Numbered from the stretch's first letter, positions 50,116 through 59,714 are shown. The stretch is 64,000 nucleotides of DNA from Streptomyces sp. NP-1717 (GCF_022695985.1 NZ_JAAPBF010000004.1:1-64000), one strand, 5' to 3'. Notes: generated by a model from the letters alone, not told the origin. Translations and numbers: made by a program.

Positions 50116-53100
50116 TCAGCCGCGTGGGAGCAGACGTACGGTCACGATCTGGAACGGGCGCAAGGCGAATGTGACGCCGTCGGTGGTTGTGGTCAGTTCG
50201 GGTTCGTCCGCGAGGGGGCGTTCGAGGAGATCGGTCATGGTGGCGGTGGCCAGGGGGAATCCGGTGCGGAGGGTCGTGCCGGCCCGGCTGCCGAGTGACT
50301 CGTAGAGCCGTACGATCACGTCTCCTGAGCCGTCGTCGGCGAGTTTGACCGCCTCGATCACGACGCCGCCGTGGTCGACCTCGACCAGCGGGTCGACGGC
50401 GCTTGTGCCGGGAACGGTGCGTTCGGCCAGGTTGAAGCCGTAGCCCTCGCGTACGGCGTCGCCGATGTCCGCGCCGAGCACCAGGCCGTAGCGGAAGCGG
50501 TGTTCGCCCTGGTCCGCTTCCGGGTCGGGGAAGAGGGGGGCGCGCAGCAGCGAGAGCCTGGCCGTGGTGGTCGTGCCGCCGTCGGGCCGTACGTCGTGGG
50601 TGACGTCGTGGCCGTAGGTGGAGTCGTTGACCAGGGCTGCTCCCCAGTCGGGTTCTGTGAGGTGGAGGAAGCGGTGGGCGCAGATCTCGAAGCGGGCGGC
50701 GTCCCAGCTGGTGTTGGAGTGGGTGGGCCGCTGGACGTGGCCGAAGGGGATCTCGCTGGTGGAGTGGCCGGCCCGGAGGTCGAAGGGGAAGGCCGCCTTG
50801 AGGATCTTCTCGCGCTCTCGCCATTCGACGGTGGTGTCGATGTCGAGCCGGCGGGCCCCTTCGGGCAGGGAGAGCCGTTGGCGGATACGTGATGCGTTGA
50901 CGCTTCGTACGACCTCGATGGCGTCGCCGTCGTGGGTGACTTCGTCGGCCCGGGTGAGGTCCTGCACGGTGTTGCGGTAGAAGGCGTCGAGGTCCCAGGC
51001 GTCCCATTGGTTGGGGAAGTCCGGGTGGAGCTGGAGCAGGTTGCCCACCGTTCCGGGGGCGAGTGCTTCGCGCTGGGCGGTGAGGTCGTAGGCGGACGTG
51101 ATCAGGCCGCGGACGTCGACCGTGATGCGGACGAGGCCGTTGTCCAGGACGAGGTCGCTGTCGTCGCCGACGCGTACGGGTACCGGCCGGGGCGTTGTGC
51201 CGCGGGGGACGGCACCGAGGGCGGGCACGCCGTCGCGGCTGTGCGGGGCCGCGTTGAAGACGACCTCGCCGCCGTTGGGGCCCGACGGGCCGGCCAGGGT
51301 CCGCTGGGCGGAGTCGATGAGGGCGTTCAGTTCGCGGGCGGCGTCCTGGTGCGCCTGTTCCGTTTCCCGGTGTACCCAGGCGATGGAGGAGCCGGGCAGG
51401 ATGTCGTGGAACTGGTGGAGCAGGACGGTCTTCCAGATCCGGTCGAGTGCGGCGTACGGGTACGGCTCGCCGGTGCGCACGGTGGCGGTCGCGGACCACA
51501 ACTCCGCCTCGCGCAGCAGGTGTTCGCAGCGCCGGTTGCCCTGCTTGGTGGCGAGCTGGCTGGTGAGGGTGCCACGGTGAAGTTCCAGGTACAGCTCGCC
51601 GACCCATACCGGTGCGTCGGGATATTCCCGCTGTGCCTTGGTGAAGAATTCGGCGGGGCCTTCCAGCTCGACCTTCGCCGAACCCTCAAGGTCCGCGAGC
51701 CGGTCGGCGCGGGCCAGCATCTCGCGGGTGGGTCCGCCTCCGCCGTCGCCGTAGCCGAACGGCACCAGGGAGCGGTTGGCGGCCCCCTTGTCGCGGAAGT
51801 TGCGTTCGGTGTGGGCGATGTCGGCGCCGGAGAGGTCGCCGTTGTAGGAATCGACGGGCGGGAAGTGGCTGAAGACGCGCGAGCCGTCGATGCCCTCCCA
51901 CCAGAAGGTGTGGTGGGGGAAGGCGTTCGTCGTGTTCCAGGAGATCTTCTGGGTGAGGAACCAGTCGATGCCGGCGAGCTTCATGAGTTGGGGCAGTGCG
52001 GCGTTGTAGCCGAAGGTGTCGGGCAGCCACATGTCGCGTGTCTCGATGCCGAATTCCTCCAAGTAGAACCGCTTGCCGTGGACGAACTGGCGGACCAGCG
52101 ACTCGCCGCCGGACAAGTTGGTGTCGGGTTCGACCCAGAGGCTGCCGGTCGGCAGGAGCTGACCGGTCGCCACCTTTTCGAGGACCCGGTCGTACACCTC
52201 GGGGCGTTGTTCTTTGAGCCAGGCCAGTTGCTGGGCCTGGGACATGACGAACCGGAAGTCGGGGTGGTCGTCCATCAGCGAGGTCACGTTCGAGACGGTG
52301 CGGGCCGCTTTGCGCACGGTTTCGCGTACCGGCCACAGCCAGGCCGTGTCGATGTGCGCATGGCCGACGGCCGAGATCTGATGGGCGCCCGCGTGCGCGG
52401 GCGCCGTGAGGGCAGGGGCGAGCAGTGCTCTGGCCCGGCCCGCGGTGCCGCCGATGTCCTGGAGGTCGATCGCGTCGAGGGCCCTGCTCACCGTGGTGCG
52501 GATCTGGCTGCGGCGGGTGGAGTCCTCGGGCAGCTGGTGCATGAGCCCGGACAGTACGTCGAGGTCCTGGACGAGTTCCCAGACGGTCTTGTCGAAGACG
52601 GCGAGATCCATGCGGGTCAGCCGGTACAGCGGTTCGCCCGCGGGCCCGGCGGGGCGGTCGGCGCGCAGCCAGGAGGCGACGTCGCCCGCACGGGTGGGGA
52701 CGAAGGGGTCGCCGGCGGCGTCGAAGTCGAAGATCAGCGGGTTGGCGGCGGCCTCGATGTGGAACTCGAAGTTCTCACCGCCCTTGGCCTGTTCGGCTAT
52801 CGGGAGCCAGGAGTTGCGCGGGTTGAGGGCCTTCACCGGTGTGCCGTCCGCCCGGTACACGAGCCCTTCGGCGGAGAAGCCGGGCTGGGTGGTGCCGAAG
52901 CCGAGGTCGAGCACCGCTTCGACCCGTTCCCCTGCCCAGTCATCCGGTACGGTGCCGCGGATCCGGAACCAAGTGGTGGACCAGGCCGGTCCCCAGGGTG
53001 CGCCGGTGTCGATCGGCTTGTAGGGACCGGCGATACCGTCGCTCACCGGTACGGGTTCGCCGTGGATGTGGTGGGCGCTGACCTCCAGGGGGAGGGAGCG

Positions 53101-53178
53101 GGTGTGGACCGCGGCCCTGAGGCGCTGGTCGAGGACCCGGGCGAGTCGGCCTTCGGTCAGTGTGCGGTTGTCGTGCAT
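50116..53178 (-). CDS. Alpha-mannosidase, GH38 (cytoplasmic, large)
   Basis: The 1020-residue protein has GH38 architecture. An N-terminal beta domain (PIDTGAPWGPAWSTTWFRIR) precedes the catalytic zinc site at about residue 273 (VGHAHIDTAWLWPVRETVRK). The nucleophile region is DMWLPDTFGYNAALPQLMKL (Asp near 387), followed by LLHQFHDILPGSSIAWVHRE and C-terminal beta sandwiches. I chose the ATG at 53178 (MHDNRTLTEGRL); the longer frame is not domain-like. There is no signal peptide, so it acts on imported alpha-mannosides. It is the last gene of the minus-strand set PMI-ROK-LacI-GH38. Confidence 0.9.
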   Translation of the reverse strand: MHDNRTLTEGRLARVLDQRLRAAVHTRSLPLEVSAHHIHGEPVPVSDGIAGPYKPIDTGAPWGPAWSTTWFRIRGTVPDDWAGERVEAVLDLGFGTTQPGFSAEGLVYRADGTPVKALNPRNSWLPIAEQAKGGENFEFHIEAAANPLIFDFDAAGDPFVPTRAGDVASWLRADRPAGPAGEPLYRLTRMDLAVFDKTVWELVQDLDVLSGLMHQLPEDSTRRSQIRTTVSRALDAIDLQDIGGTAGRARALLAPALTAPAHAGAHQISAVGHAHIDTAWLWPVRETVRKAARTVSNVTSLMDDHPDFRFVMSQAQQLAWLKEQRPEVYDRVLEKVATGQLLPTGSLWVEPDTNLSGGESLVRQFVHGKRFYLEEFGIETRDMWLPDTFGYNAALPQLMKLAGIDWFLTQKISWNTTNAFPHHTFWWEGIDGSRVFSHFPPVDSYNGDLSGADIAHTERNFRDKGAANRSLVPFGYGDGGGGPTREMLARADRLADLEGSAKVELEGPAEFFTKAQREYPDAPVWVGELYLELHRGTLTSQLATKQGNRRCEHLLREAELWSATATVRTGEPYPYAALDRIWKTVLLHQFHDILPGSSIAWVHRETEQAHQDAARELNALIDSAQRTLAGPSGPNGGEVVFNAAPHSRDGVPALGAVPRGTTPRPVPVRVGDDSDLVLDNGLVRITVDVRGLITSAYDLTAQREALAPGTVGNLLQLHPDFPNQWDAWDLDAFYRNTVQDLTRADEVTHDGDAIEVVRSVNASRIRQRLSLPEGARRLDIDTTVEWREREKILKAAFPFDLRAGHSTSEIPFGHVQRPTHSNTSWDAARFEICAHRFLHLTEPDWGAALVNDSTYGHDVTHDVRPDGGTTTTARLSLLRAPLFPDPEADQGEHRFRYGLVLGADIGDAVREGYGFNLAERTVPGTSAVDPLVEVDHGGVVIEAVKLADDGSGDVIVRLYESLGSRAGTTLRTGFPLATATMTDLLERPLADEPELTTTTDGVTFALRPFQIVTVRLLPRG

Positions 53179-53276
53179 GGAGACTCCGTCCGGAATTCCG
53201 CGCGCGTGGGCGGGCAGGACTGTGTGCCGGGCCACGCCGGTTGCCGGCGGGCCCGGAAGGGGCGGATGGGGAACGC

Positions 53277-54299
53277 TCAGGTGAGGTCGGTCCCGTATCG
53301 GATGACCTCGATGGGGACCATCGAACGCCGCACGGGCGGCGGGGCGCCGGGGCCGGCGTTGATGCGGTCGACGAGCATCTGGCCGGCCCTGCGTCCGATC
53401 TCGTCGGCGTCGTAGGAGGCGATCGTCAGGGGGAGCCCGAGGACGTCCGCGAGGTCGAAGTCGTCGAATCCGGCCAGGGACACCGGGGCGGCGAGGGTGC
53501 GGGCGGCGCGGATGGCGCCGTGGGTCAGGCGGTTGTTGGTACAGAAGAGGGCGGTGGGGGCGTCGGGCCCGCTCAGCAGGGCGATGGCGGCTTGTTCGGC
53601 CGCGGCCACGTCGGACAGTCCGCGGCGGATGTGACGCTCGTCGGGTTCCAGGCCGGCTTCCTCGTGAGCCGCCCAGTAGCCGCGGAACCGCTCGGCACCG
53701 GTGTAGAGCGCCGGGGGGTTGCCGAGGAAACCGATGCGCCGGTGTCCGTCGTCGATGAGTCGGCTGATGACTGCTTCGGCTCCGCCGTAGTCGTCCACGA
53801 GGACGCAGTCGGCTTCCATTCCCGCCGGCGGCCGGGAGGCCAGGACGAGGGGCATGCCGCGCAGCGCGGCCGGTGCCAGGTGACGGTGGCTTCCACTGGC
53901 CGGGACGACGATCATCCCGTCGACCTGGCTGGCGGCGAGGTCCTCCACCAGTCCCCGTTCCCGGTCGACCTGTTCGGCCGTGTTGCCGAGCAGGACCCGC
54001 AGGCCGTGCGCGTAGGCCACCTCCTGGACGCCGAGTGCCAGGCGGGAGTAGAAGGGGTTGGCCAGGTTGGCGACGAGCAGACCGATCATGCCGCTGCCGC
54101 CGACCCGCAGCCGGCGGGCGGTCTCGTTGCGCCGGTAGCCGAGCGCGTCGACGGCGCTCAGCACCCGCCTCTTGGTCGCTTCGGTGACCCGGGGGTCGTC
54201 CTTGAGTACCCGGGAGACGGTCATCGCACTGACCTCGGCGCGGGCGGCGACGTCACGCATCGTCGGCGCGGCGGCGTCGCTCGGTCGGTGCTGGGCCAC
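53277..54299 (-). CDS. LacI-family repressor of the mannoside locus
   Basis: The GTG start at 54299 follows gaaggaagg. The 340-residue protein has the LacI HTH (TMRDVAARAEVSAMTVSRVL), a hinge with RRNETARRLRVGGSGMIGLL, and the sugar-binding core LLVANLANPFYSRLALGVQE, LVEDLAASQVDGMIVVPASG, DGHRRIGFLGNPPALYTGAE. It lies within the mannoside cluster, so it probably represses both divergent operons and responds to mannose or a mannoside. The two related sites at 57192 and 57304 are candidate operators. Confidence 0.88.
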   Translation of the reverse strand: MAQHRPSDAAAPTMRDVAARAEVSAMTVSRVLKDDPRVTEATKRRVLSAVDALGYRRNETARRLRVGGSGMIGLLVANLANPFYSRLALGVQEVAYAHGLRVLLGNTAEQVDRERGLVEDLAASQVDGMIVVPASGSHRHLAPAALRGMPLVLASRPPAGMEADCVLVDDYGGAEAVISRLIDDGHRRIGFLGNPPALYTGAERFRGYWAAHEEAGLEPDERHIRRGLSDVAAAEQAAIALLSGPDAPTALFCTNNRLTHGAIRAARTLAAPVSLAGFDDFDLADVLGLPLTIASYDADEIGRRAGQMLVDRINAGPGAPPPVRRSMVPIEVIRYGTDLT

Positions 54300-54448
54300 G
54301 GCCGGTCCTTCCTTCGTACCGTCAGGGGTGGTGTGCAGCCGGTGGATCGCCGGAGCCGCGAGCGCCGCCATTGTAGAGAGTGCCGGGCCCGCGGTGCCGT
54401 CCGCCCCGGGGGGTGAACGCCGCGGCCCGTCCTCGCGGGTCGGGACGG

Positions 54449-55447
54449 TCATGGACGAGGTGCTCGGGTGGCGGCACCGGGTGTGGGGACGGCAGGGAAA
54501 GCGACCGGCGGCTCGCCCTCCGTACGGTGTCCCAGGGCCCAGTGCGCGGCGCCGATCAGGGGTGCGTCGTCGGGGCGTCGGGCGGTGCACAGTTCCATCG
54601 CGGCGACGGTCCGTTCGGCTTCTGGCCCGGTGGTCCTGGCCCCGGTGGTGAGACCGGCCCGCAGTATGGGGCTGATGAGGTCGAAGGACTTGGCCATGGA
54701 GCCGCCGATCACCATGACGTCCGGCTGGAAGGCGGCGCACCAGGGGGCCAGGGCGCGCCCCAGCGCGGTGAAACACCCGCTGATCGTCTCGGCGGCGTGC
54801 CGGTCGCCCCGTCGGGCGAGGTCGGCGATGGCGCTGACGTCCGGGCCTTCGGCCGCGCCGTGGAGACCTGCGGCCCGGGCGTACCGGGTGCGGATCGCCT
54901 GCCGCGAGACCACCTCTTCCAGCGGCAGTCCGTCGACGCTGATGCGGTGGGCCCGGCCGCCCGGCGGGACGGTGGGGCCCTCGGTGACAGGACGTCCGTC
55001 AGACAGGAAGGAGGATCCGATGCCGGTACCGAGGGTGATGCACACCGACCGGCTCCGGCCCGCCGCGGCCCCACCGTGGTGTTCCCCCAGGGCGAAGGCG
55101 TCCGCGTCGTTGAGGAAGGTGACAGCCCGTGGGTGCGGTGGTCGCCCGCGCAGTTCCGCCCCGACGTCGAGGTCGTGCAGGGCCTCGAACTTGCCGATGC
55201 CCCGGAACTTTCCGATGCCGGCCGCGTAGTCGAACGGGCCCGGTATGGCGACGCCCCAGTGCGCCCGGGCGGGTGCCGGGATGTGCCGGGCGGCCTCGGC
55301 GAAGCGGTCGAGGATCTCGGTGGCGCCCGCGTGGGCGGGCACCGGTCTGCGGGCGACGGAGCCGGCGACCGGCAGTCCGGTCGTCATGTCCACCAGGGCG
55401 GCAGTGACGTGGGTGCCGCCGATCTCCAGCACGGGCACCCGGGTCAT
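54449..55447 (-). CDS. ROK-family sugar kinase (probable mannokinase)
   Basis: The 332-residue protein has the ROK fold: LEIGGTHVTAALVDMTTGLP phosphate loop, GVAIPGPFDYAAG, FLNDADAFALGEHHGGAAAG with catalytic Asp, CITLGTGIGSSFLSDGRPVT. The usual zinc cluster (CxCGxxGC) is replaced by PPGGRAHRISVDGLPLEEVV, with no cysteines. That places it among zinc-free ROK kinases. It starts at ATG 55447, overlapping the isomerase stop as ATGA. From context it phosphorylates mannose (or another released hexose) for the adjacent isomerase. Confidence 0.85.
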   Translation of the reverse strand: MTRVPVLEIGGTHVTAALVDMTTGLPVAGSVARRPVPAHAGATEILDRFAEAARHIPAPARAHWGVAIPGPFDYAAGIGKFRGIGKFEALHDLDVGAELRGRPPHPRAVTFLNDADAFALGEHHGGAAAGRSRSVCITLGTGIGSSFLSDGRPVTEGPTVPPGGRAHRISVDGLPLEEVVSRQAIRTRYARAAGLHGAAEGPDVSAIADLARRGDRHAAETISGCFTALGRALAPWCAAFQPDVMVIGGSMAKSFDLISPILRAGLTTGARTTGPEAERTVAAMELCTARRPDDAPLIGAAHWALGHRTEGEPPVAFPAVPTPGAATRAPRP

Positions 55448-57153
55448 GCGGGTGTCACCAGGGACTTGACGACCTGGACGGGCCGCGTGCCGACGGGGTG
55501 CAGACGGTAACCGCCCGTCACCGCGGGCACGGTGAGCGTTTCGGCGAACGCGAGGCCGTGGCGCCGGCCGTCGGCTGTCTCCACCACCACGCCGTCGCCG
55601 GCGGCGACGTTGAGGATGTGGAAGCGGCCCTCCGTGTCGTCGTGCGCCGGGCCGGTGCCGTCGAGTACGAAGCGGTGGACCGCGTAGAACATCTCGGGCA
55701 GGGCGCCGAGGACCTCCTCGCGCCAGCCCGCGCCCTCGCGCAGGACGCGCGGCCGCTGGACGAGATCCTCGGCCACGTCGGTGCCGCGCCGCGCGGTGTC
55801 GAGGTTGGCGAAGGCGTGCCGGTGGGACAACGGCCGGGGTACCCCGGAGGCGCGGCGCAGCCAGTCGTAGAACCGCAGTGAGTACAGGTACGGCGTGGCG
55901 CTGATCTCCAGGACCAGGTTGCCCGCGCCGGAGGCGTGCGGGGTGCCGGCCGGGATCATGAACAGCTGCCCGGGATCGGCCGGGAACGTCCGCACATGGT
56001 CCTCGACGCGCAGCGGTGTGCCGTGTGCGGCGGACTCCTCGACTTCCTTGCGCAGCAGGTCCACGTCCGCATCCTGCCGAAGTCCGAGGAAGACCCGGGC
56101 GCCGGGCTCGCTCGCGGTGACGTAGTAGGTCTCGTGCTGGGTGTAGGACCAGCCGAAGTGCTCCCGCATGTACCGCTCCCGCGGGTGGCAGTGCAGGGAC
56201 AGGTTGCCGCCGCCGACGGTGTCGAGGTAGTCGAAACGGATGGGGAACGAGGTGCCGTAGCGCTCGTGCACGTCCGTGCCGAGGAACTGCTCGGGGTGCA
56301 GGACGCACAGGAGCTGGAAGGGCAGCTCCACCTGTGCACCGGCGTCCTGCCCGACGAGGACACCGGCTTCGGGCGCGATCAGCTCGTAGCCGAGTGCGGT
56401 GTTGCCGTTGTCGGGCTCGAAACCGAGCGTGTCCGCGGCCCACCTCCCGCCCCAGGCGGTGGAGTTGAAGTACGGGCGGGTGCGCACCGGCTGCCGGGCG
56501 AGCCCGGCGAGGGTGGCGCGCATCGCCGTACCGTCCAGAGAGGCGGGGGCCCGCGGGTCCTGAAGGTCGATCCACCGGTCGATCACTGGCGCGAGCGCGT
56601 CGCGGTGGCTGTCGGCCACCGGCCAGTCCGTGTAGAAGAGACGGCGCAGTTCACCCGGCACGCCGGGGCGCCCGAGGTTGACTCCCACGGGCAGCGTCCC
56701 GGCGGCCACGGCGCTCTCGGCGTACCGCTTGGGCAGGTCCGCCCACCAGGTCAGATCGGGTGAGCACAGGGCGGCGCCGGGACCGAAAACCAGCAGGACG
56801 CCGTGCGTGGGCCGCTCGACGGTCGGCGGACCCTCGAACAGGTCGGCCATCTCGAACCCGGCGAGCGGGAGGAAGAAGGCGTCGGCGCCGCCGTGCGGGG
56901 TGCACAGCCGCTCGACGGCCGCCGGTGACCAGCGCTCGCGTACGTCGAGGACGCCGACCTCCGCGGACCGCGCCCGCAGGGCCGCGGCGATCCCACGGGC
57001 GGCCTCGTCCCAGTCCAGGGCCGCGGGCCCGTCCACGGCGAGCACGGTCGGCCGGTCGGGCAGGGTCGCCACGGCGTCGTTCCACCCGCTGATCACGGCG
57101 GCGGTGGCCGGGTAGCGGGGGTCGCGTTCGTACGGTCGGGGATCTGAGAGCAC
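55444..57153 (-). CDS. manA: Mannose-6-phosphate isomerase with extra N-terminal kinase-like domain
   Basis: I chose the GTG at 57153 for its aggag site, 5 nt away. The 569-residue protein is longer than a simple class I isomerase. The C-terminal 370 residues hold the cupin with metal ligands in NLSLHCHPRERYMREHFGWS and MIPAGTPHASGAGNLVLEIS. The first 180 residues (PTVLAVDGPAALDWDEAARG, AALRARSAEVGVLDVRERWS, RPTHGVLLVFGPGAALCSPD) resemble a uridine-kinase-like P-loop domain. The GxGKT loop is replaced, so it is probably non-catalytic. It converts mannose-6-P to fructose-6-P. It is the first gene of the minus operon. Confidence 0.82.
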   Translation of the reverse strand: MLSDPRPYERDPRYPATAAVISGWNDAVATLPDRPTVLAVDGPAALDWDEAARGIAAALRARSAEVGVLDVRERWSPAAVERLCTPHGGADAFFLPLAGFEMADLFEGPPTVERPTHGVLLVFGPGAALCSPDLTWWADLPKRYAESAVAAGTLPVGVNLGRPGVPGELRRLFYTDWPVADSHRDALAPVIDRWIDLQDPRAPASLDGTAMRATLAGLARQPVRTRPYFNSTAWGGRWAADTLGFEPDNGNTALGYELIAPEAGVLVGQDAGAQVELPFQLLCVLHPEQFLGTDVHERYGTSFPIRFDYLDTVGGGNLSLHCHPRERYMREHFGWSYTQHETYYVTASEPGARVFLGLRQDADVDLLRKEVEESAAHGTPLRVEDHVRTFPADPGQLFMIPAGTPHASGAGNLVLEISATPYLYSLRFYDWLRRASGVPRPLSHRHAFANLDTARRGTDVAEDLVQRPRVLREGAGWREEVLGALPEMFYAVHRFVLDGTGPAHDDTEGRFHILNVAAGDGVVVETADGRRHGLAFAETLTVPAVTGGYRLHPVGTRPVQVVKSLVTPA

Positions 57154-57191
57154 AGGTACTCCTGGAGAGGTGAGCGGGGCAACCGCCGGGA

Positions 57192-57206
57192 TGGTATCGA
57201 TAACCA
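57192..57206. promoter_or_regulatory. Candidate LacI operator 1
   Basis: tggtatcgataacca is a near palindrome centred on tatcgata. It lies 39 bp before the isomerase start. It shares 11 of 15 bases with the site at 57304-57318, giving the common core GGTRTCGWTAAC. LacI regulators bind such sites with a central CG. Assignment to the local LacI protein is inference. Confidence 0.55.
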
Positions 57207-57303
57207 AACGAGGGAACAAGGGGAGCCCTTCCTCGTGATGCGTAATGCCAGATCGGAGGGGGTCGACCGAGGATTCTCGTCACGGAGGCTTGTTTCGGCC
57301 AGA

Positions 57304-57318
57304 TGGTGTCGTTAACAT
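57304..57318. promoter_or_regulatory. Candidate LacI operator 2
   Basis: tggtgtcgttaacat matches operator 1 in the GGTRTCGWTAAC core and lies 125 bp before the binding-protein start. Centre-to-centre spacing from operator 1 is 112 bp, close to a whole number of helical turns, so looping between the two operons is conceivable. Confidence 0.5.
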
Positions 57319-57442
57319 CCTCGCAATCCGAACCGCCACTGCCGTGCGGTACGGCGAGATCTCGCGGCGGGCCCCGAGCTCTCTCACCCATCGCACCCCC
57401 AGCGCCAGGGATCTCCGCCGGGATCCGCAGGGAAGGGAACCC

Positions 57443-58756
57443 ATGAGATCAATCGGCGGGGCGACACACCGGTCGTCCCACCCACTCGGCCGCCGCAGCA
57501 TCCTGGCCGGCATCGGAGGCGGCGCCGTGGCCTCACTGGCCGGCTGCGCCCGGGGAGACAGCACTGCGGTGAAGCCCGGCACCACCTCGCTCGCCAACGA
57601 CAACGCCACCTGGGACCAGGGCTACGTCGCGGCCGGGCGCGAGCTGAAGAAGCTCACCGGGTACGCGCTGCGCCCCCTGTCCAACCCGAACCCCACGTCG
57701 TACAGGCAGGTCACGCAGATCTCGCTGCAGACGACCAAGGCCACGGACATGATCAAGTGGGCCTCGGGCTACTTCCTCAAGTCGCTGGCCCGCACCGGAG
57801 AACTCAGCGATCTCTCCTCGATCTGGGCCGACTGTGAACGCAAGGGCTGGGTCACTCCCCAGACGCGTGAGTCGATGTCGTACCGCGGCTCCGTGTACGG
57901 GATGCCGCTCTACGAGTCGTACTACGTGCTCTTCTACAACACGGCCCTCTTCCGCCAGCACGGTCTGAAGGCGCCGGACACCTGGGACGAGCTGCTGCAC
58001 AACGCCGAGGTGCTGAAGAAGGCGGGCGTCGTCCCGTTCGTCGCCACGCAGACCGGTAACTGGCCCGCCTACGAGTGGTTCCAGGAGCTCGTCAGCAAGG
58101 TGGACCCGGAGTTCTACGCGGAGCTGATCAGCGGGAAGGCGCAGTACACCGACCCGCAGGCGCAGAAGGCGCTGCAGATCTGGCAGGACTTCATGGACAG
58201 GGGCTGGATGACACCGGCCGACTTCGACCAGAACAACGGGCCCGCCGCGCTGAAGACCGGGAAGGTCGGCATGTTCCTGCACGGTTCCTGGCAGTCGCAG
58301 GGGATCGCGGCCACCGGCATGAAGCCGGGTGTCGACTTCGACGCCTTCGTCATGCCTCCCGTCGAGCGCACCACCCGCCGTTCTGTGATCACCGAGTCGG
58401 GTGTGCTGGCCGTCCCGCGCAAGGCCGTCTCGCACGAGGCGGCGATGGCCAACGCCGCGCACTGGCTCGACCCGAGGGTGCAGAGGGTATGGACGGACTT
58501 CCTTCAGGACGCCTCGGCCAATCCGCTGTCCAGGCCGGGCAACCCGGTGATGGCAGGTCTCAAGGACCGTGCGCTGAAGGAGCGTTGGACGCTGCTGCCC
58601 CGCTACGGCGAGTCGGGTCCGCCCAACCTCGTCCAGGGGAACACCGATGACCTGGGGAGCTTCATGACCGGTGCCGCTTCTCCGCGCGCCACGCTGCGCA
58701 GCATGGCGGGGCGGGCGTCGAAGGAGTGGGCCGCGTGGGAGAGGGACGAGGCATGA
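57443..58756 (+). CDS. ABC-transporter sugar-binding lipoprotein
   Basis: The 437-residue protein starts with ATG after ggaaggg. A twin-arginine plus lipobox signal (LGRRSILAGIGGGAVASLAG, Cys35) marks a Tat-exported lipoprotein. The solute-binding fold type 1 follows: LYESYYVLFYNTALFRQHGL, PDTWDELLHNAEVLKKAGVV, AALKTGKVGMFLHGSWQSQG, DPRVQRVWTDFLQDASANPL. It heads the plus-strand operon and presumably binds mannose-containing oligosaccharides. The permease start overlaps its stop as ATGA. No ATPase gene is in the cluster. Confidence 0.9.
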   Translation: MRSIGGATHRSSHPLGRRSILAGIGGGAVASLAGCARGDSTAVKPGTTSLANDNATWDQGYVAAGRELKKLTGYALRPLSNPNPTSYRQVTQISLQTTKATDMIKWASGYFLKSLARTGELSDLSSIWADCERKGWVTPQTRESMSYRGSVYGMPLYESYYVLFYNTALFRQHGLKAPDTWDELLHNAEVLKKAGVVPFVATQTGNWPAYEWFQELVSKVDPEFYAELISGKAQYTDPQAQKALQIWQDFMDRGWMTPADFDQNNGPAALKTGKVGMFLHGSWQSQGIAATGMKPGVDFDAFVMPPVERTTRRSVITESGVLAVPRKAVSHEAAMANAAHWLDPRVQRVWTDFLQDASANPLSRPGNPVMAGLKDRALKERWTLLPRYGESGPPNLVQGNTDDLGSFMTGAASPRATLRSMAGRASKEWAAWERDEA

Positions 58757-59712
58757 GTTCTTCCGTCGAACAGCGGCGATCGCCGCTCCCCGCTTCACTG
58801 ACCCCGGCCGGCCCGCGGCCTGACTGTTCCACACCCGGGCAGCGTCCGGGGAGGCGGATACGGGAGAGGCTGGCGGGGGCCGGGTTCCTGGCTCCCGCCG
58901 TGCTCCTGGTGAGCGCACTGCTGCTGTTTCCGTTCGCCTCGACCGTCTACCGGAGCTTCTTCGACGACCGGCGCGTATCGGGTTTCGCCGGTCTCGACAA
59001 CTACGGCCTCTTCCTCAGCGATCCCGTACTGACGCGGTCGATCCAGAACACCCTGATGTGGGTGGTCGGCACGGTGGCGCTCCCGCTCCTGCTCGGCCTG
59101 GCCATCGCCGTGCTGACGCACACCGGTGGCTGGTCCCGTGTGGCCCGCCTGGTCGTCGTCCTTCCCTACGCCCTGTCCGGCTCGGCCGTCGCGGTGGTGT
59201 GGAACTTCGTCCTGACCACCGACGGCGCCGCCAACCAGATGCTCAAGGCACTCGGTCTGGACTCCCTCGCCCAGGGCTGGCTCCTCGAATGGCCCGGCAA
59301 CACGCTGGTCATGATCGCCGCCAATACGTGGCAGTCGGCGGGCGTCGCCGTGATCCTCTTCCTGGTGGGGCTCCAGACCATCCCGCCCGAAACCCTCGAG
59401 GCGGCTTCGCTCGACGGTGCGGCGGGCTGGCGGAAGTTCTGGTACGTCGTGCTGCCTCAGCTGCGGACCGTCTCGGTGATCGTCGTCGGCACCAGCCTGG
59501 TCAACGGGCTCAAGTCCTTCGACCTGATCTGGGTGCTCACCCAGGGCGGGCCCGGCCGGGCCTCGGAGACGCTCGCCGTCTCGATGTACCAGGAGACCTT
59601 TCTGGCCCTGCGCCCCGGAGCCGGCGCGGCCGTCGCGGTCGTCCTCACCACGATCGTGCTGATCGCCTCGTGGCTGTATCTGCGCCGTCAGCTGACCCCG
59701 AAAGGCAACTGA
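58753..59712 (+). CDS. ABC sugar permease, MalF-like
   Basis: The 319-residue protein has six predicted membrane helices and the permease EAA loop LEAASLDGAAGWRKFWYVVL, PQL. The cytoplasmic N-terminal tail is about 45 residues and proline-rich. It starts by a 4-bp overlap with the binding-protein gene. Together with the next gene it forms the channel. The ATPase is probably the shared MsiK-type ATPase encoded elsewhere, which is usual in Streptomyces but is not shown here. Confidence 0.9.
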   Translation: MSSSVEQRRSPLPASLTPAGPRPDCSTPGQRPGRRIRERLAGAGFLAPAVLLVSALLLFPFASTVYRSFFDDRRVSGFAGLDNYGLFLSDPVLTRSIQNTLMWVVGTVALPLLLGLAIAVLTHTGGWSRVARLVVVLPYALSGSAVAVVWNFVLTTDGAANQMLKALGLDSLAQGWLLEWPGNTLVMIAANTWQSAGVAVILFLVGLQTIPPETLEAASLDGAAGWRKFWYVVLPQLRTVSVIVVGTSLVNGLKSFDLIWVLTQGGPGRASETLAVSMYQETFLALRPGAGAAVAVVLTTIVLIASWLYLRRQLTPKGN

Positions 59713-59714
59713 TC

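Noticed and set aside
49445..51607. A 720-codon minus-strand open frame
   Set aside because: It is an out-of-frame shadow of the GH38 mannosidase, dominated by Arg/Pro, and continues into a gene-free stretch.
50932..53415. An 827-codon plus-strand frame opposite the mannosidase
   Set aside because: High GC at third positions opens antisense frames. The minus strand has clear GH38 motifs and this frame has none.
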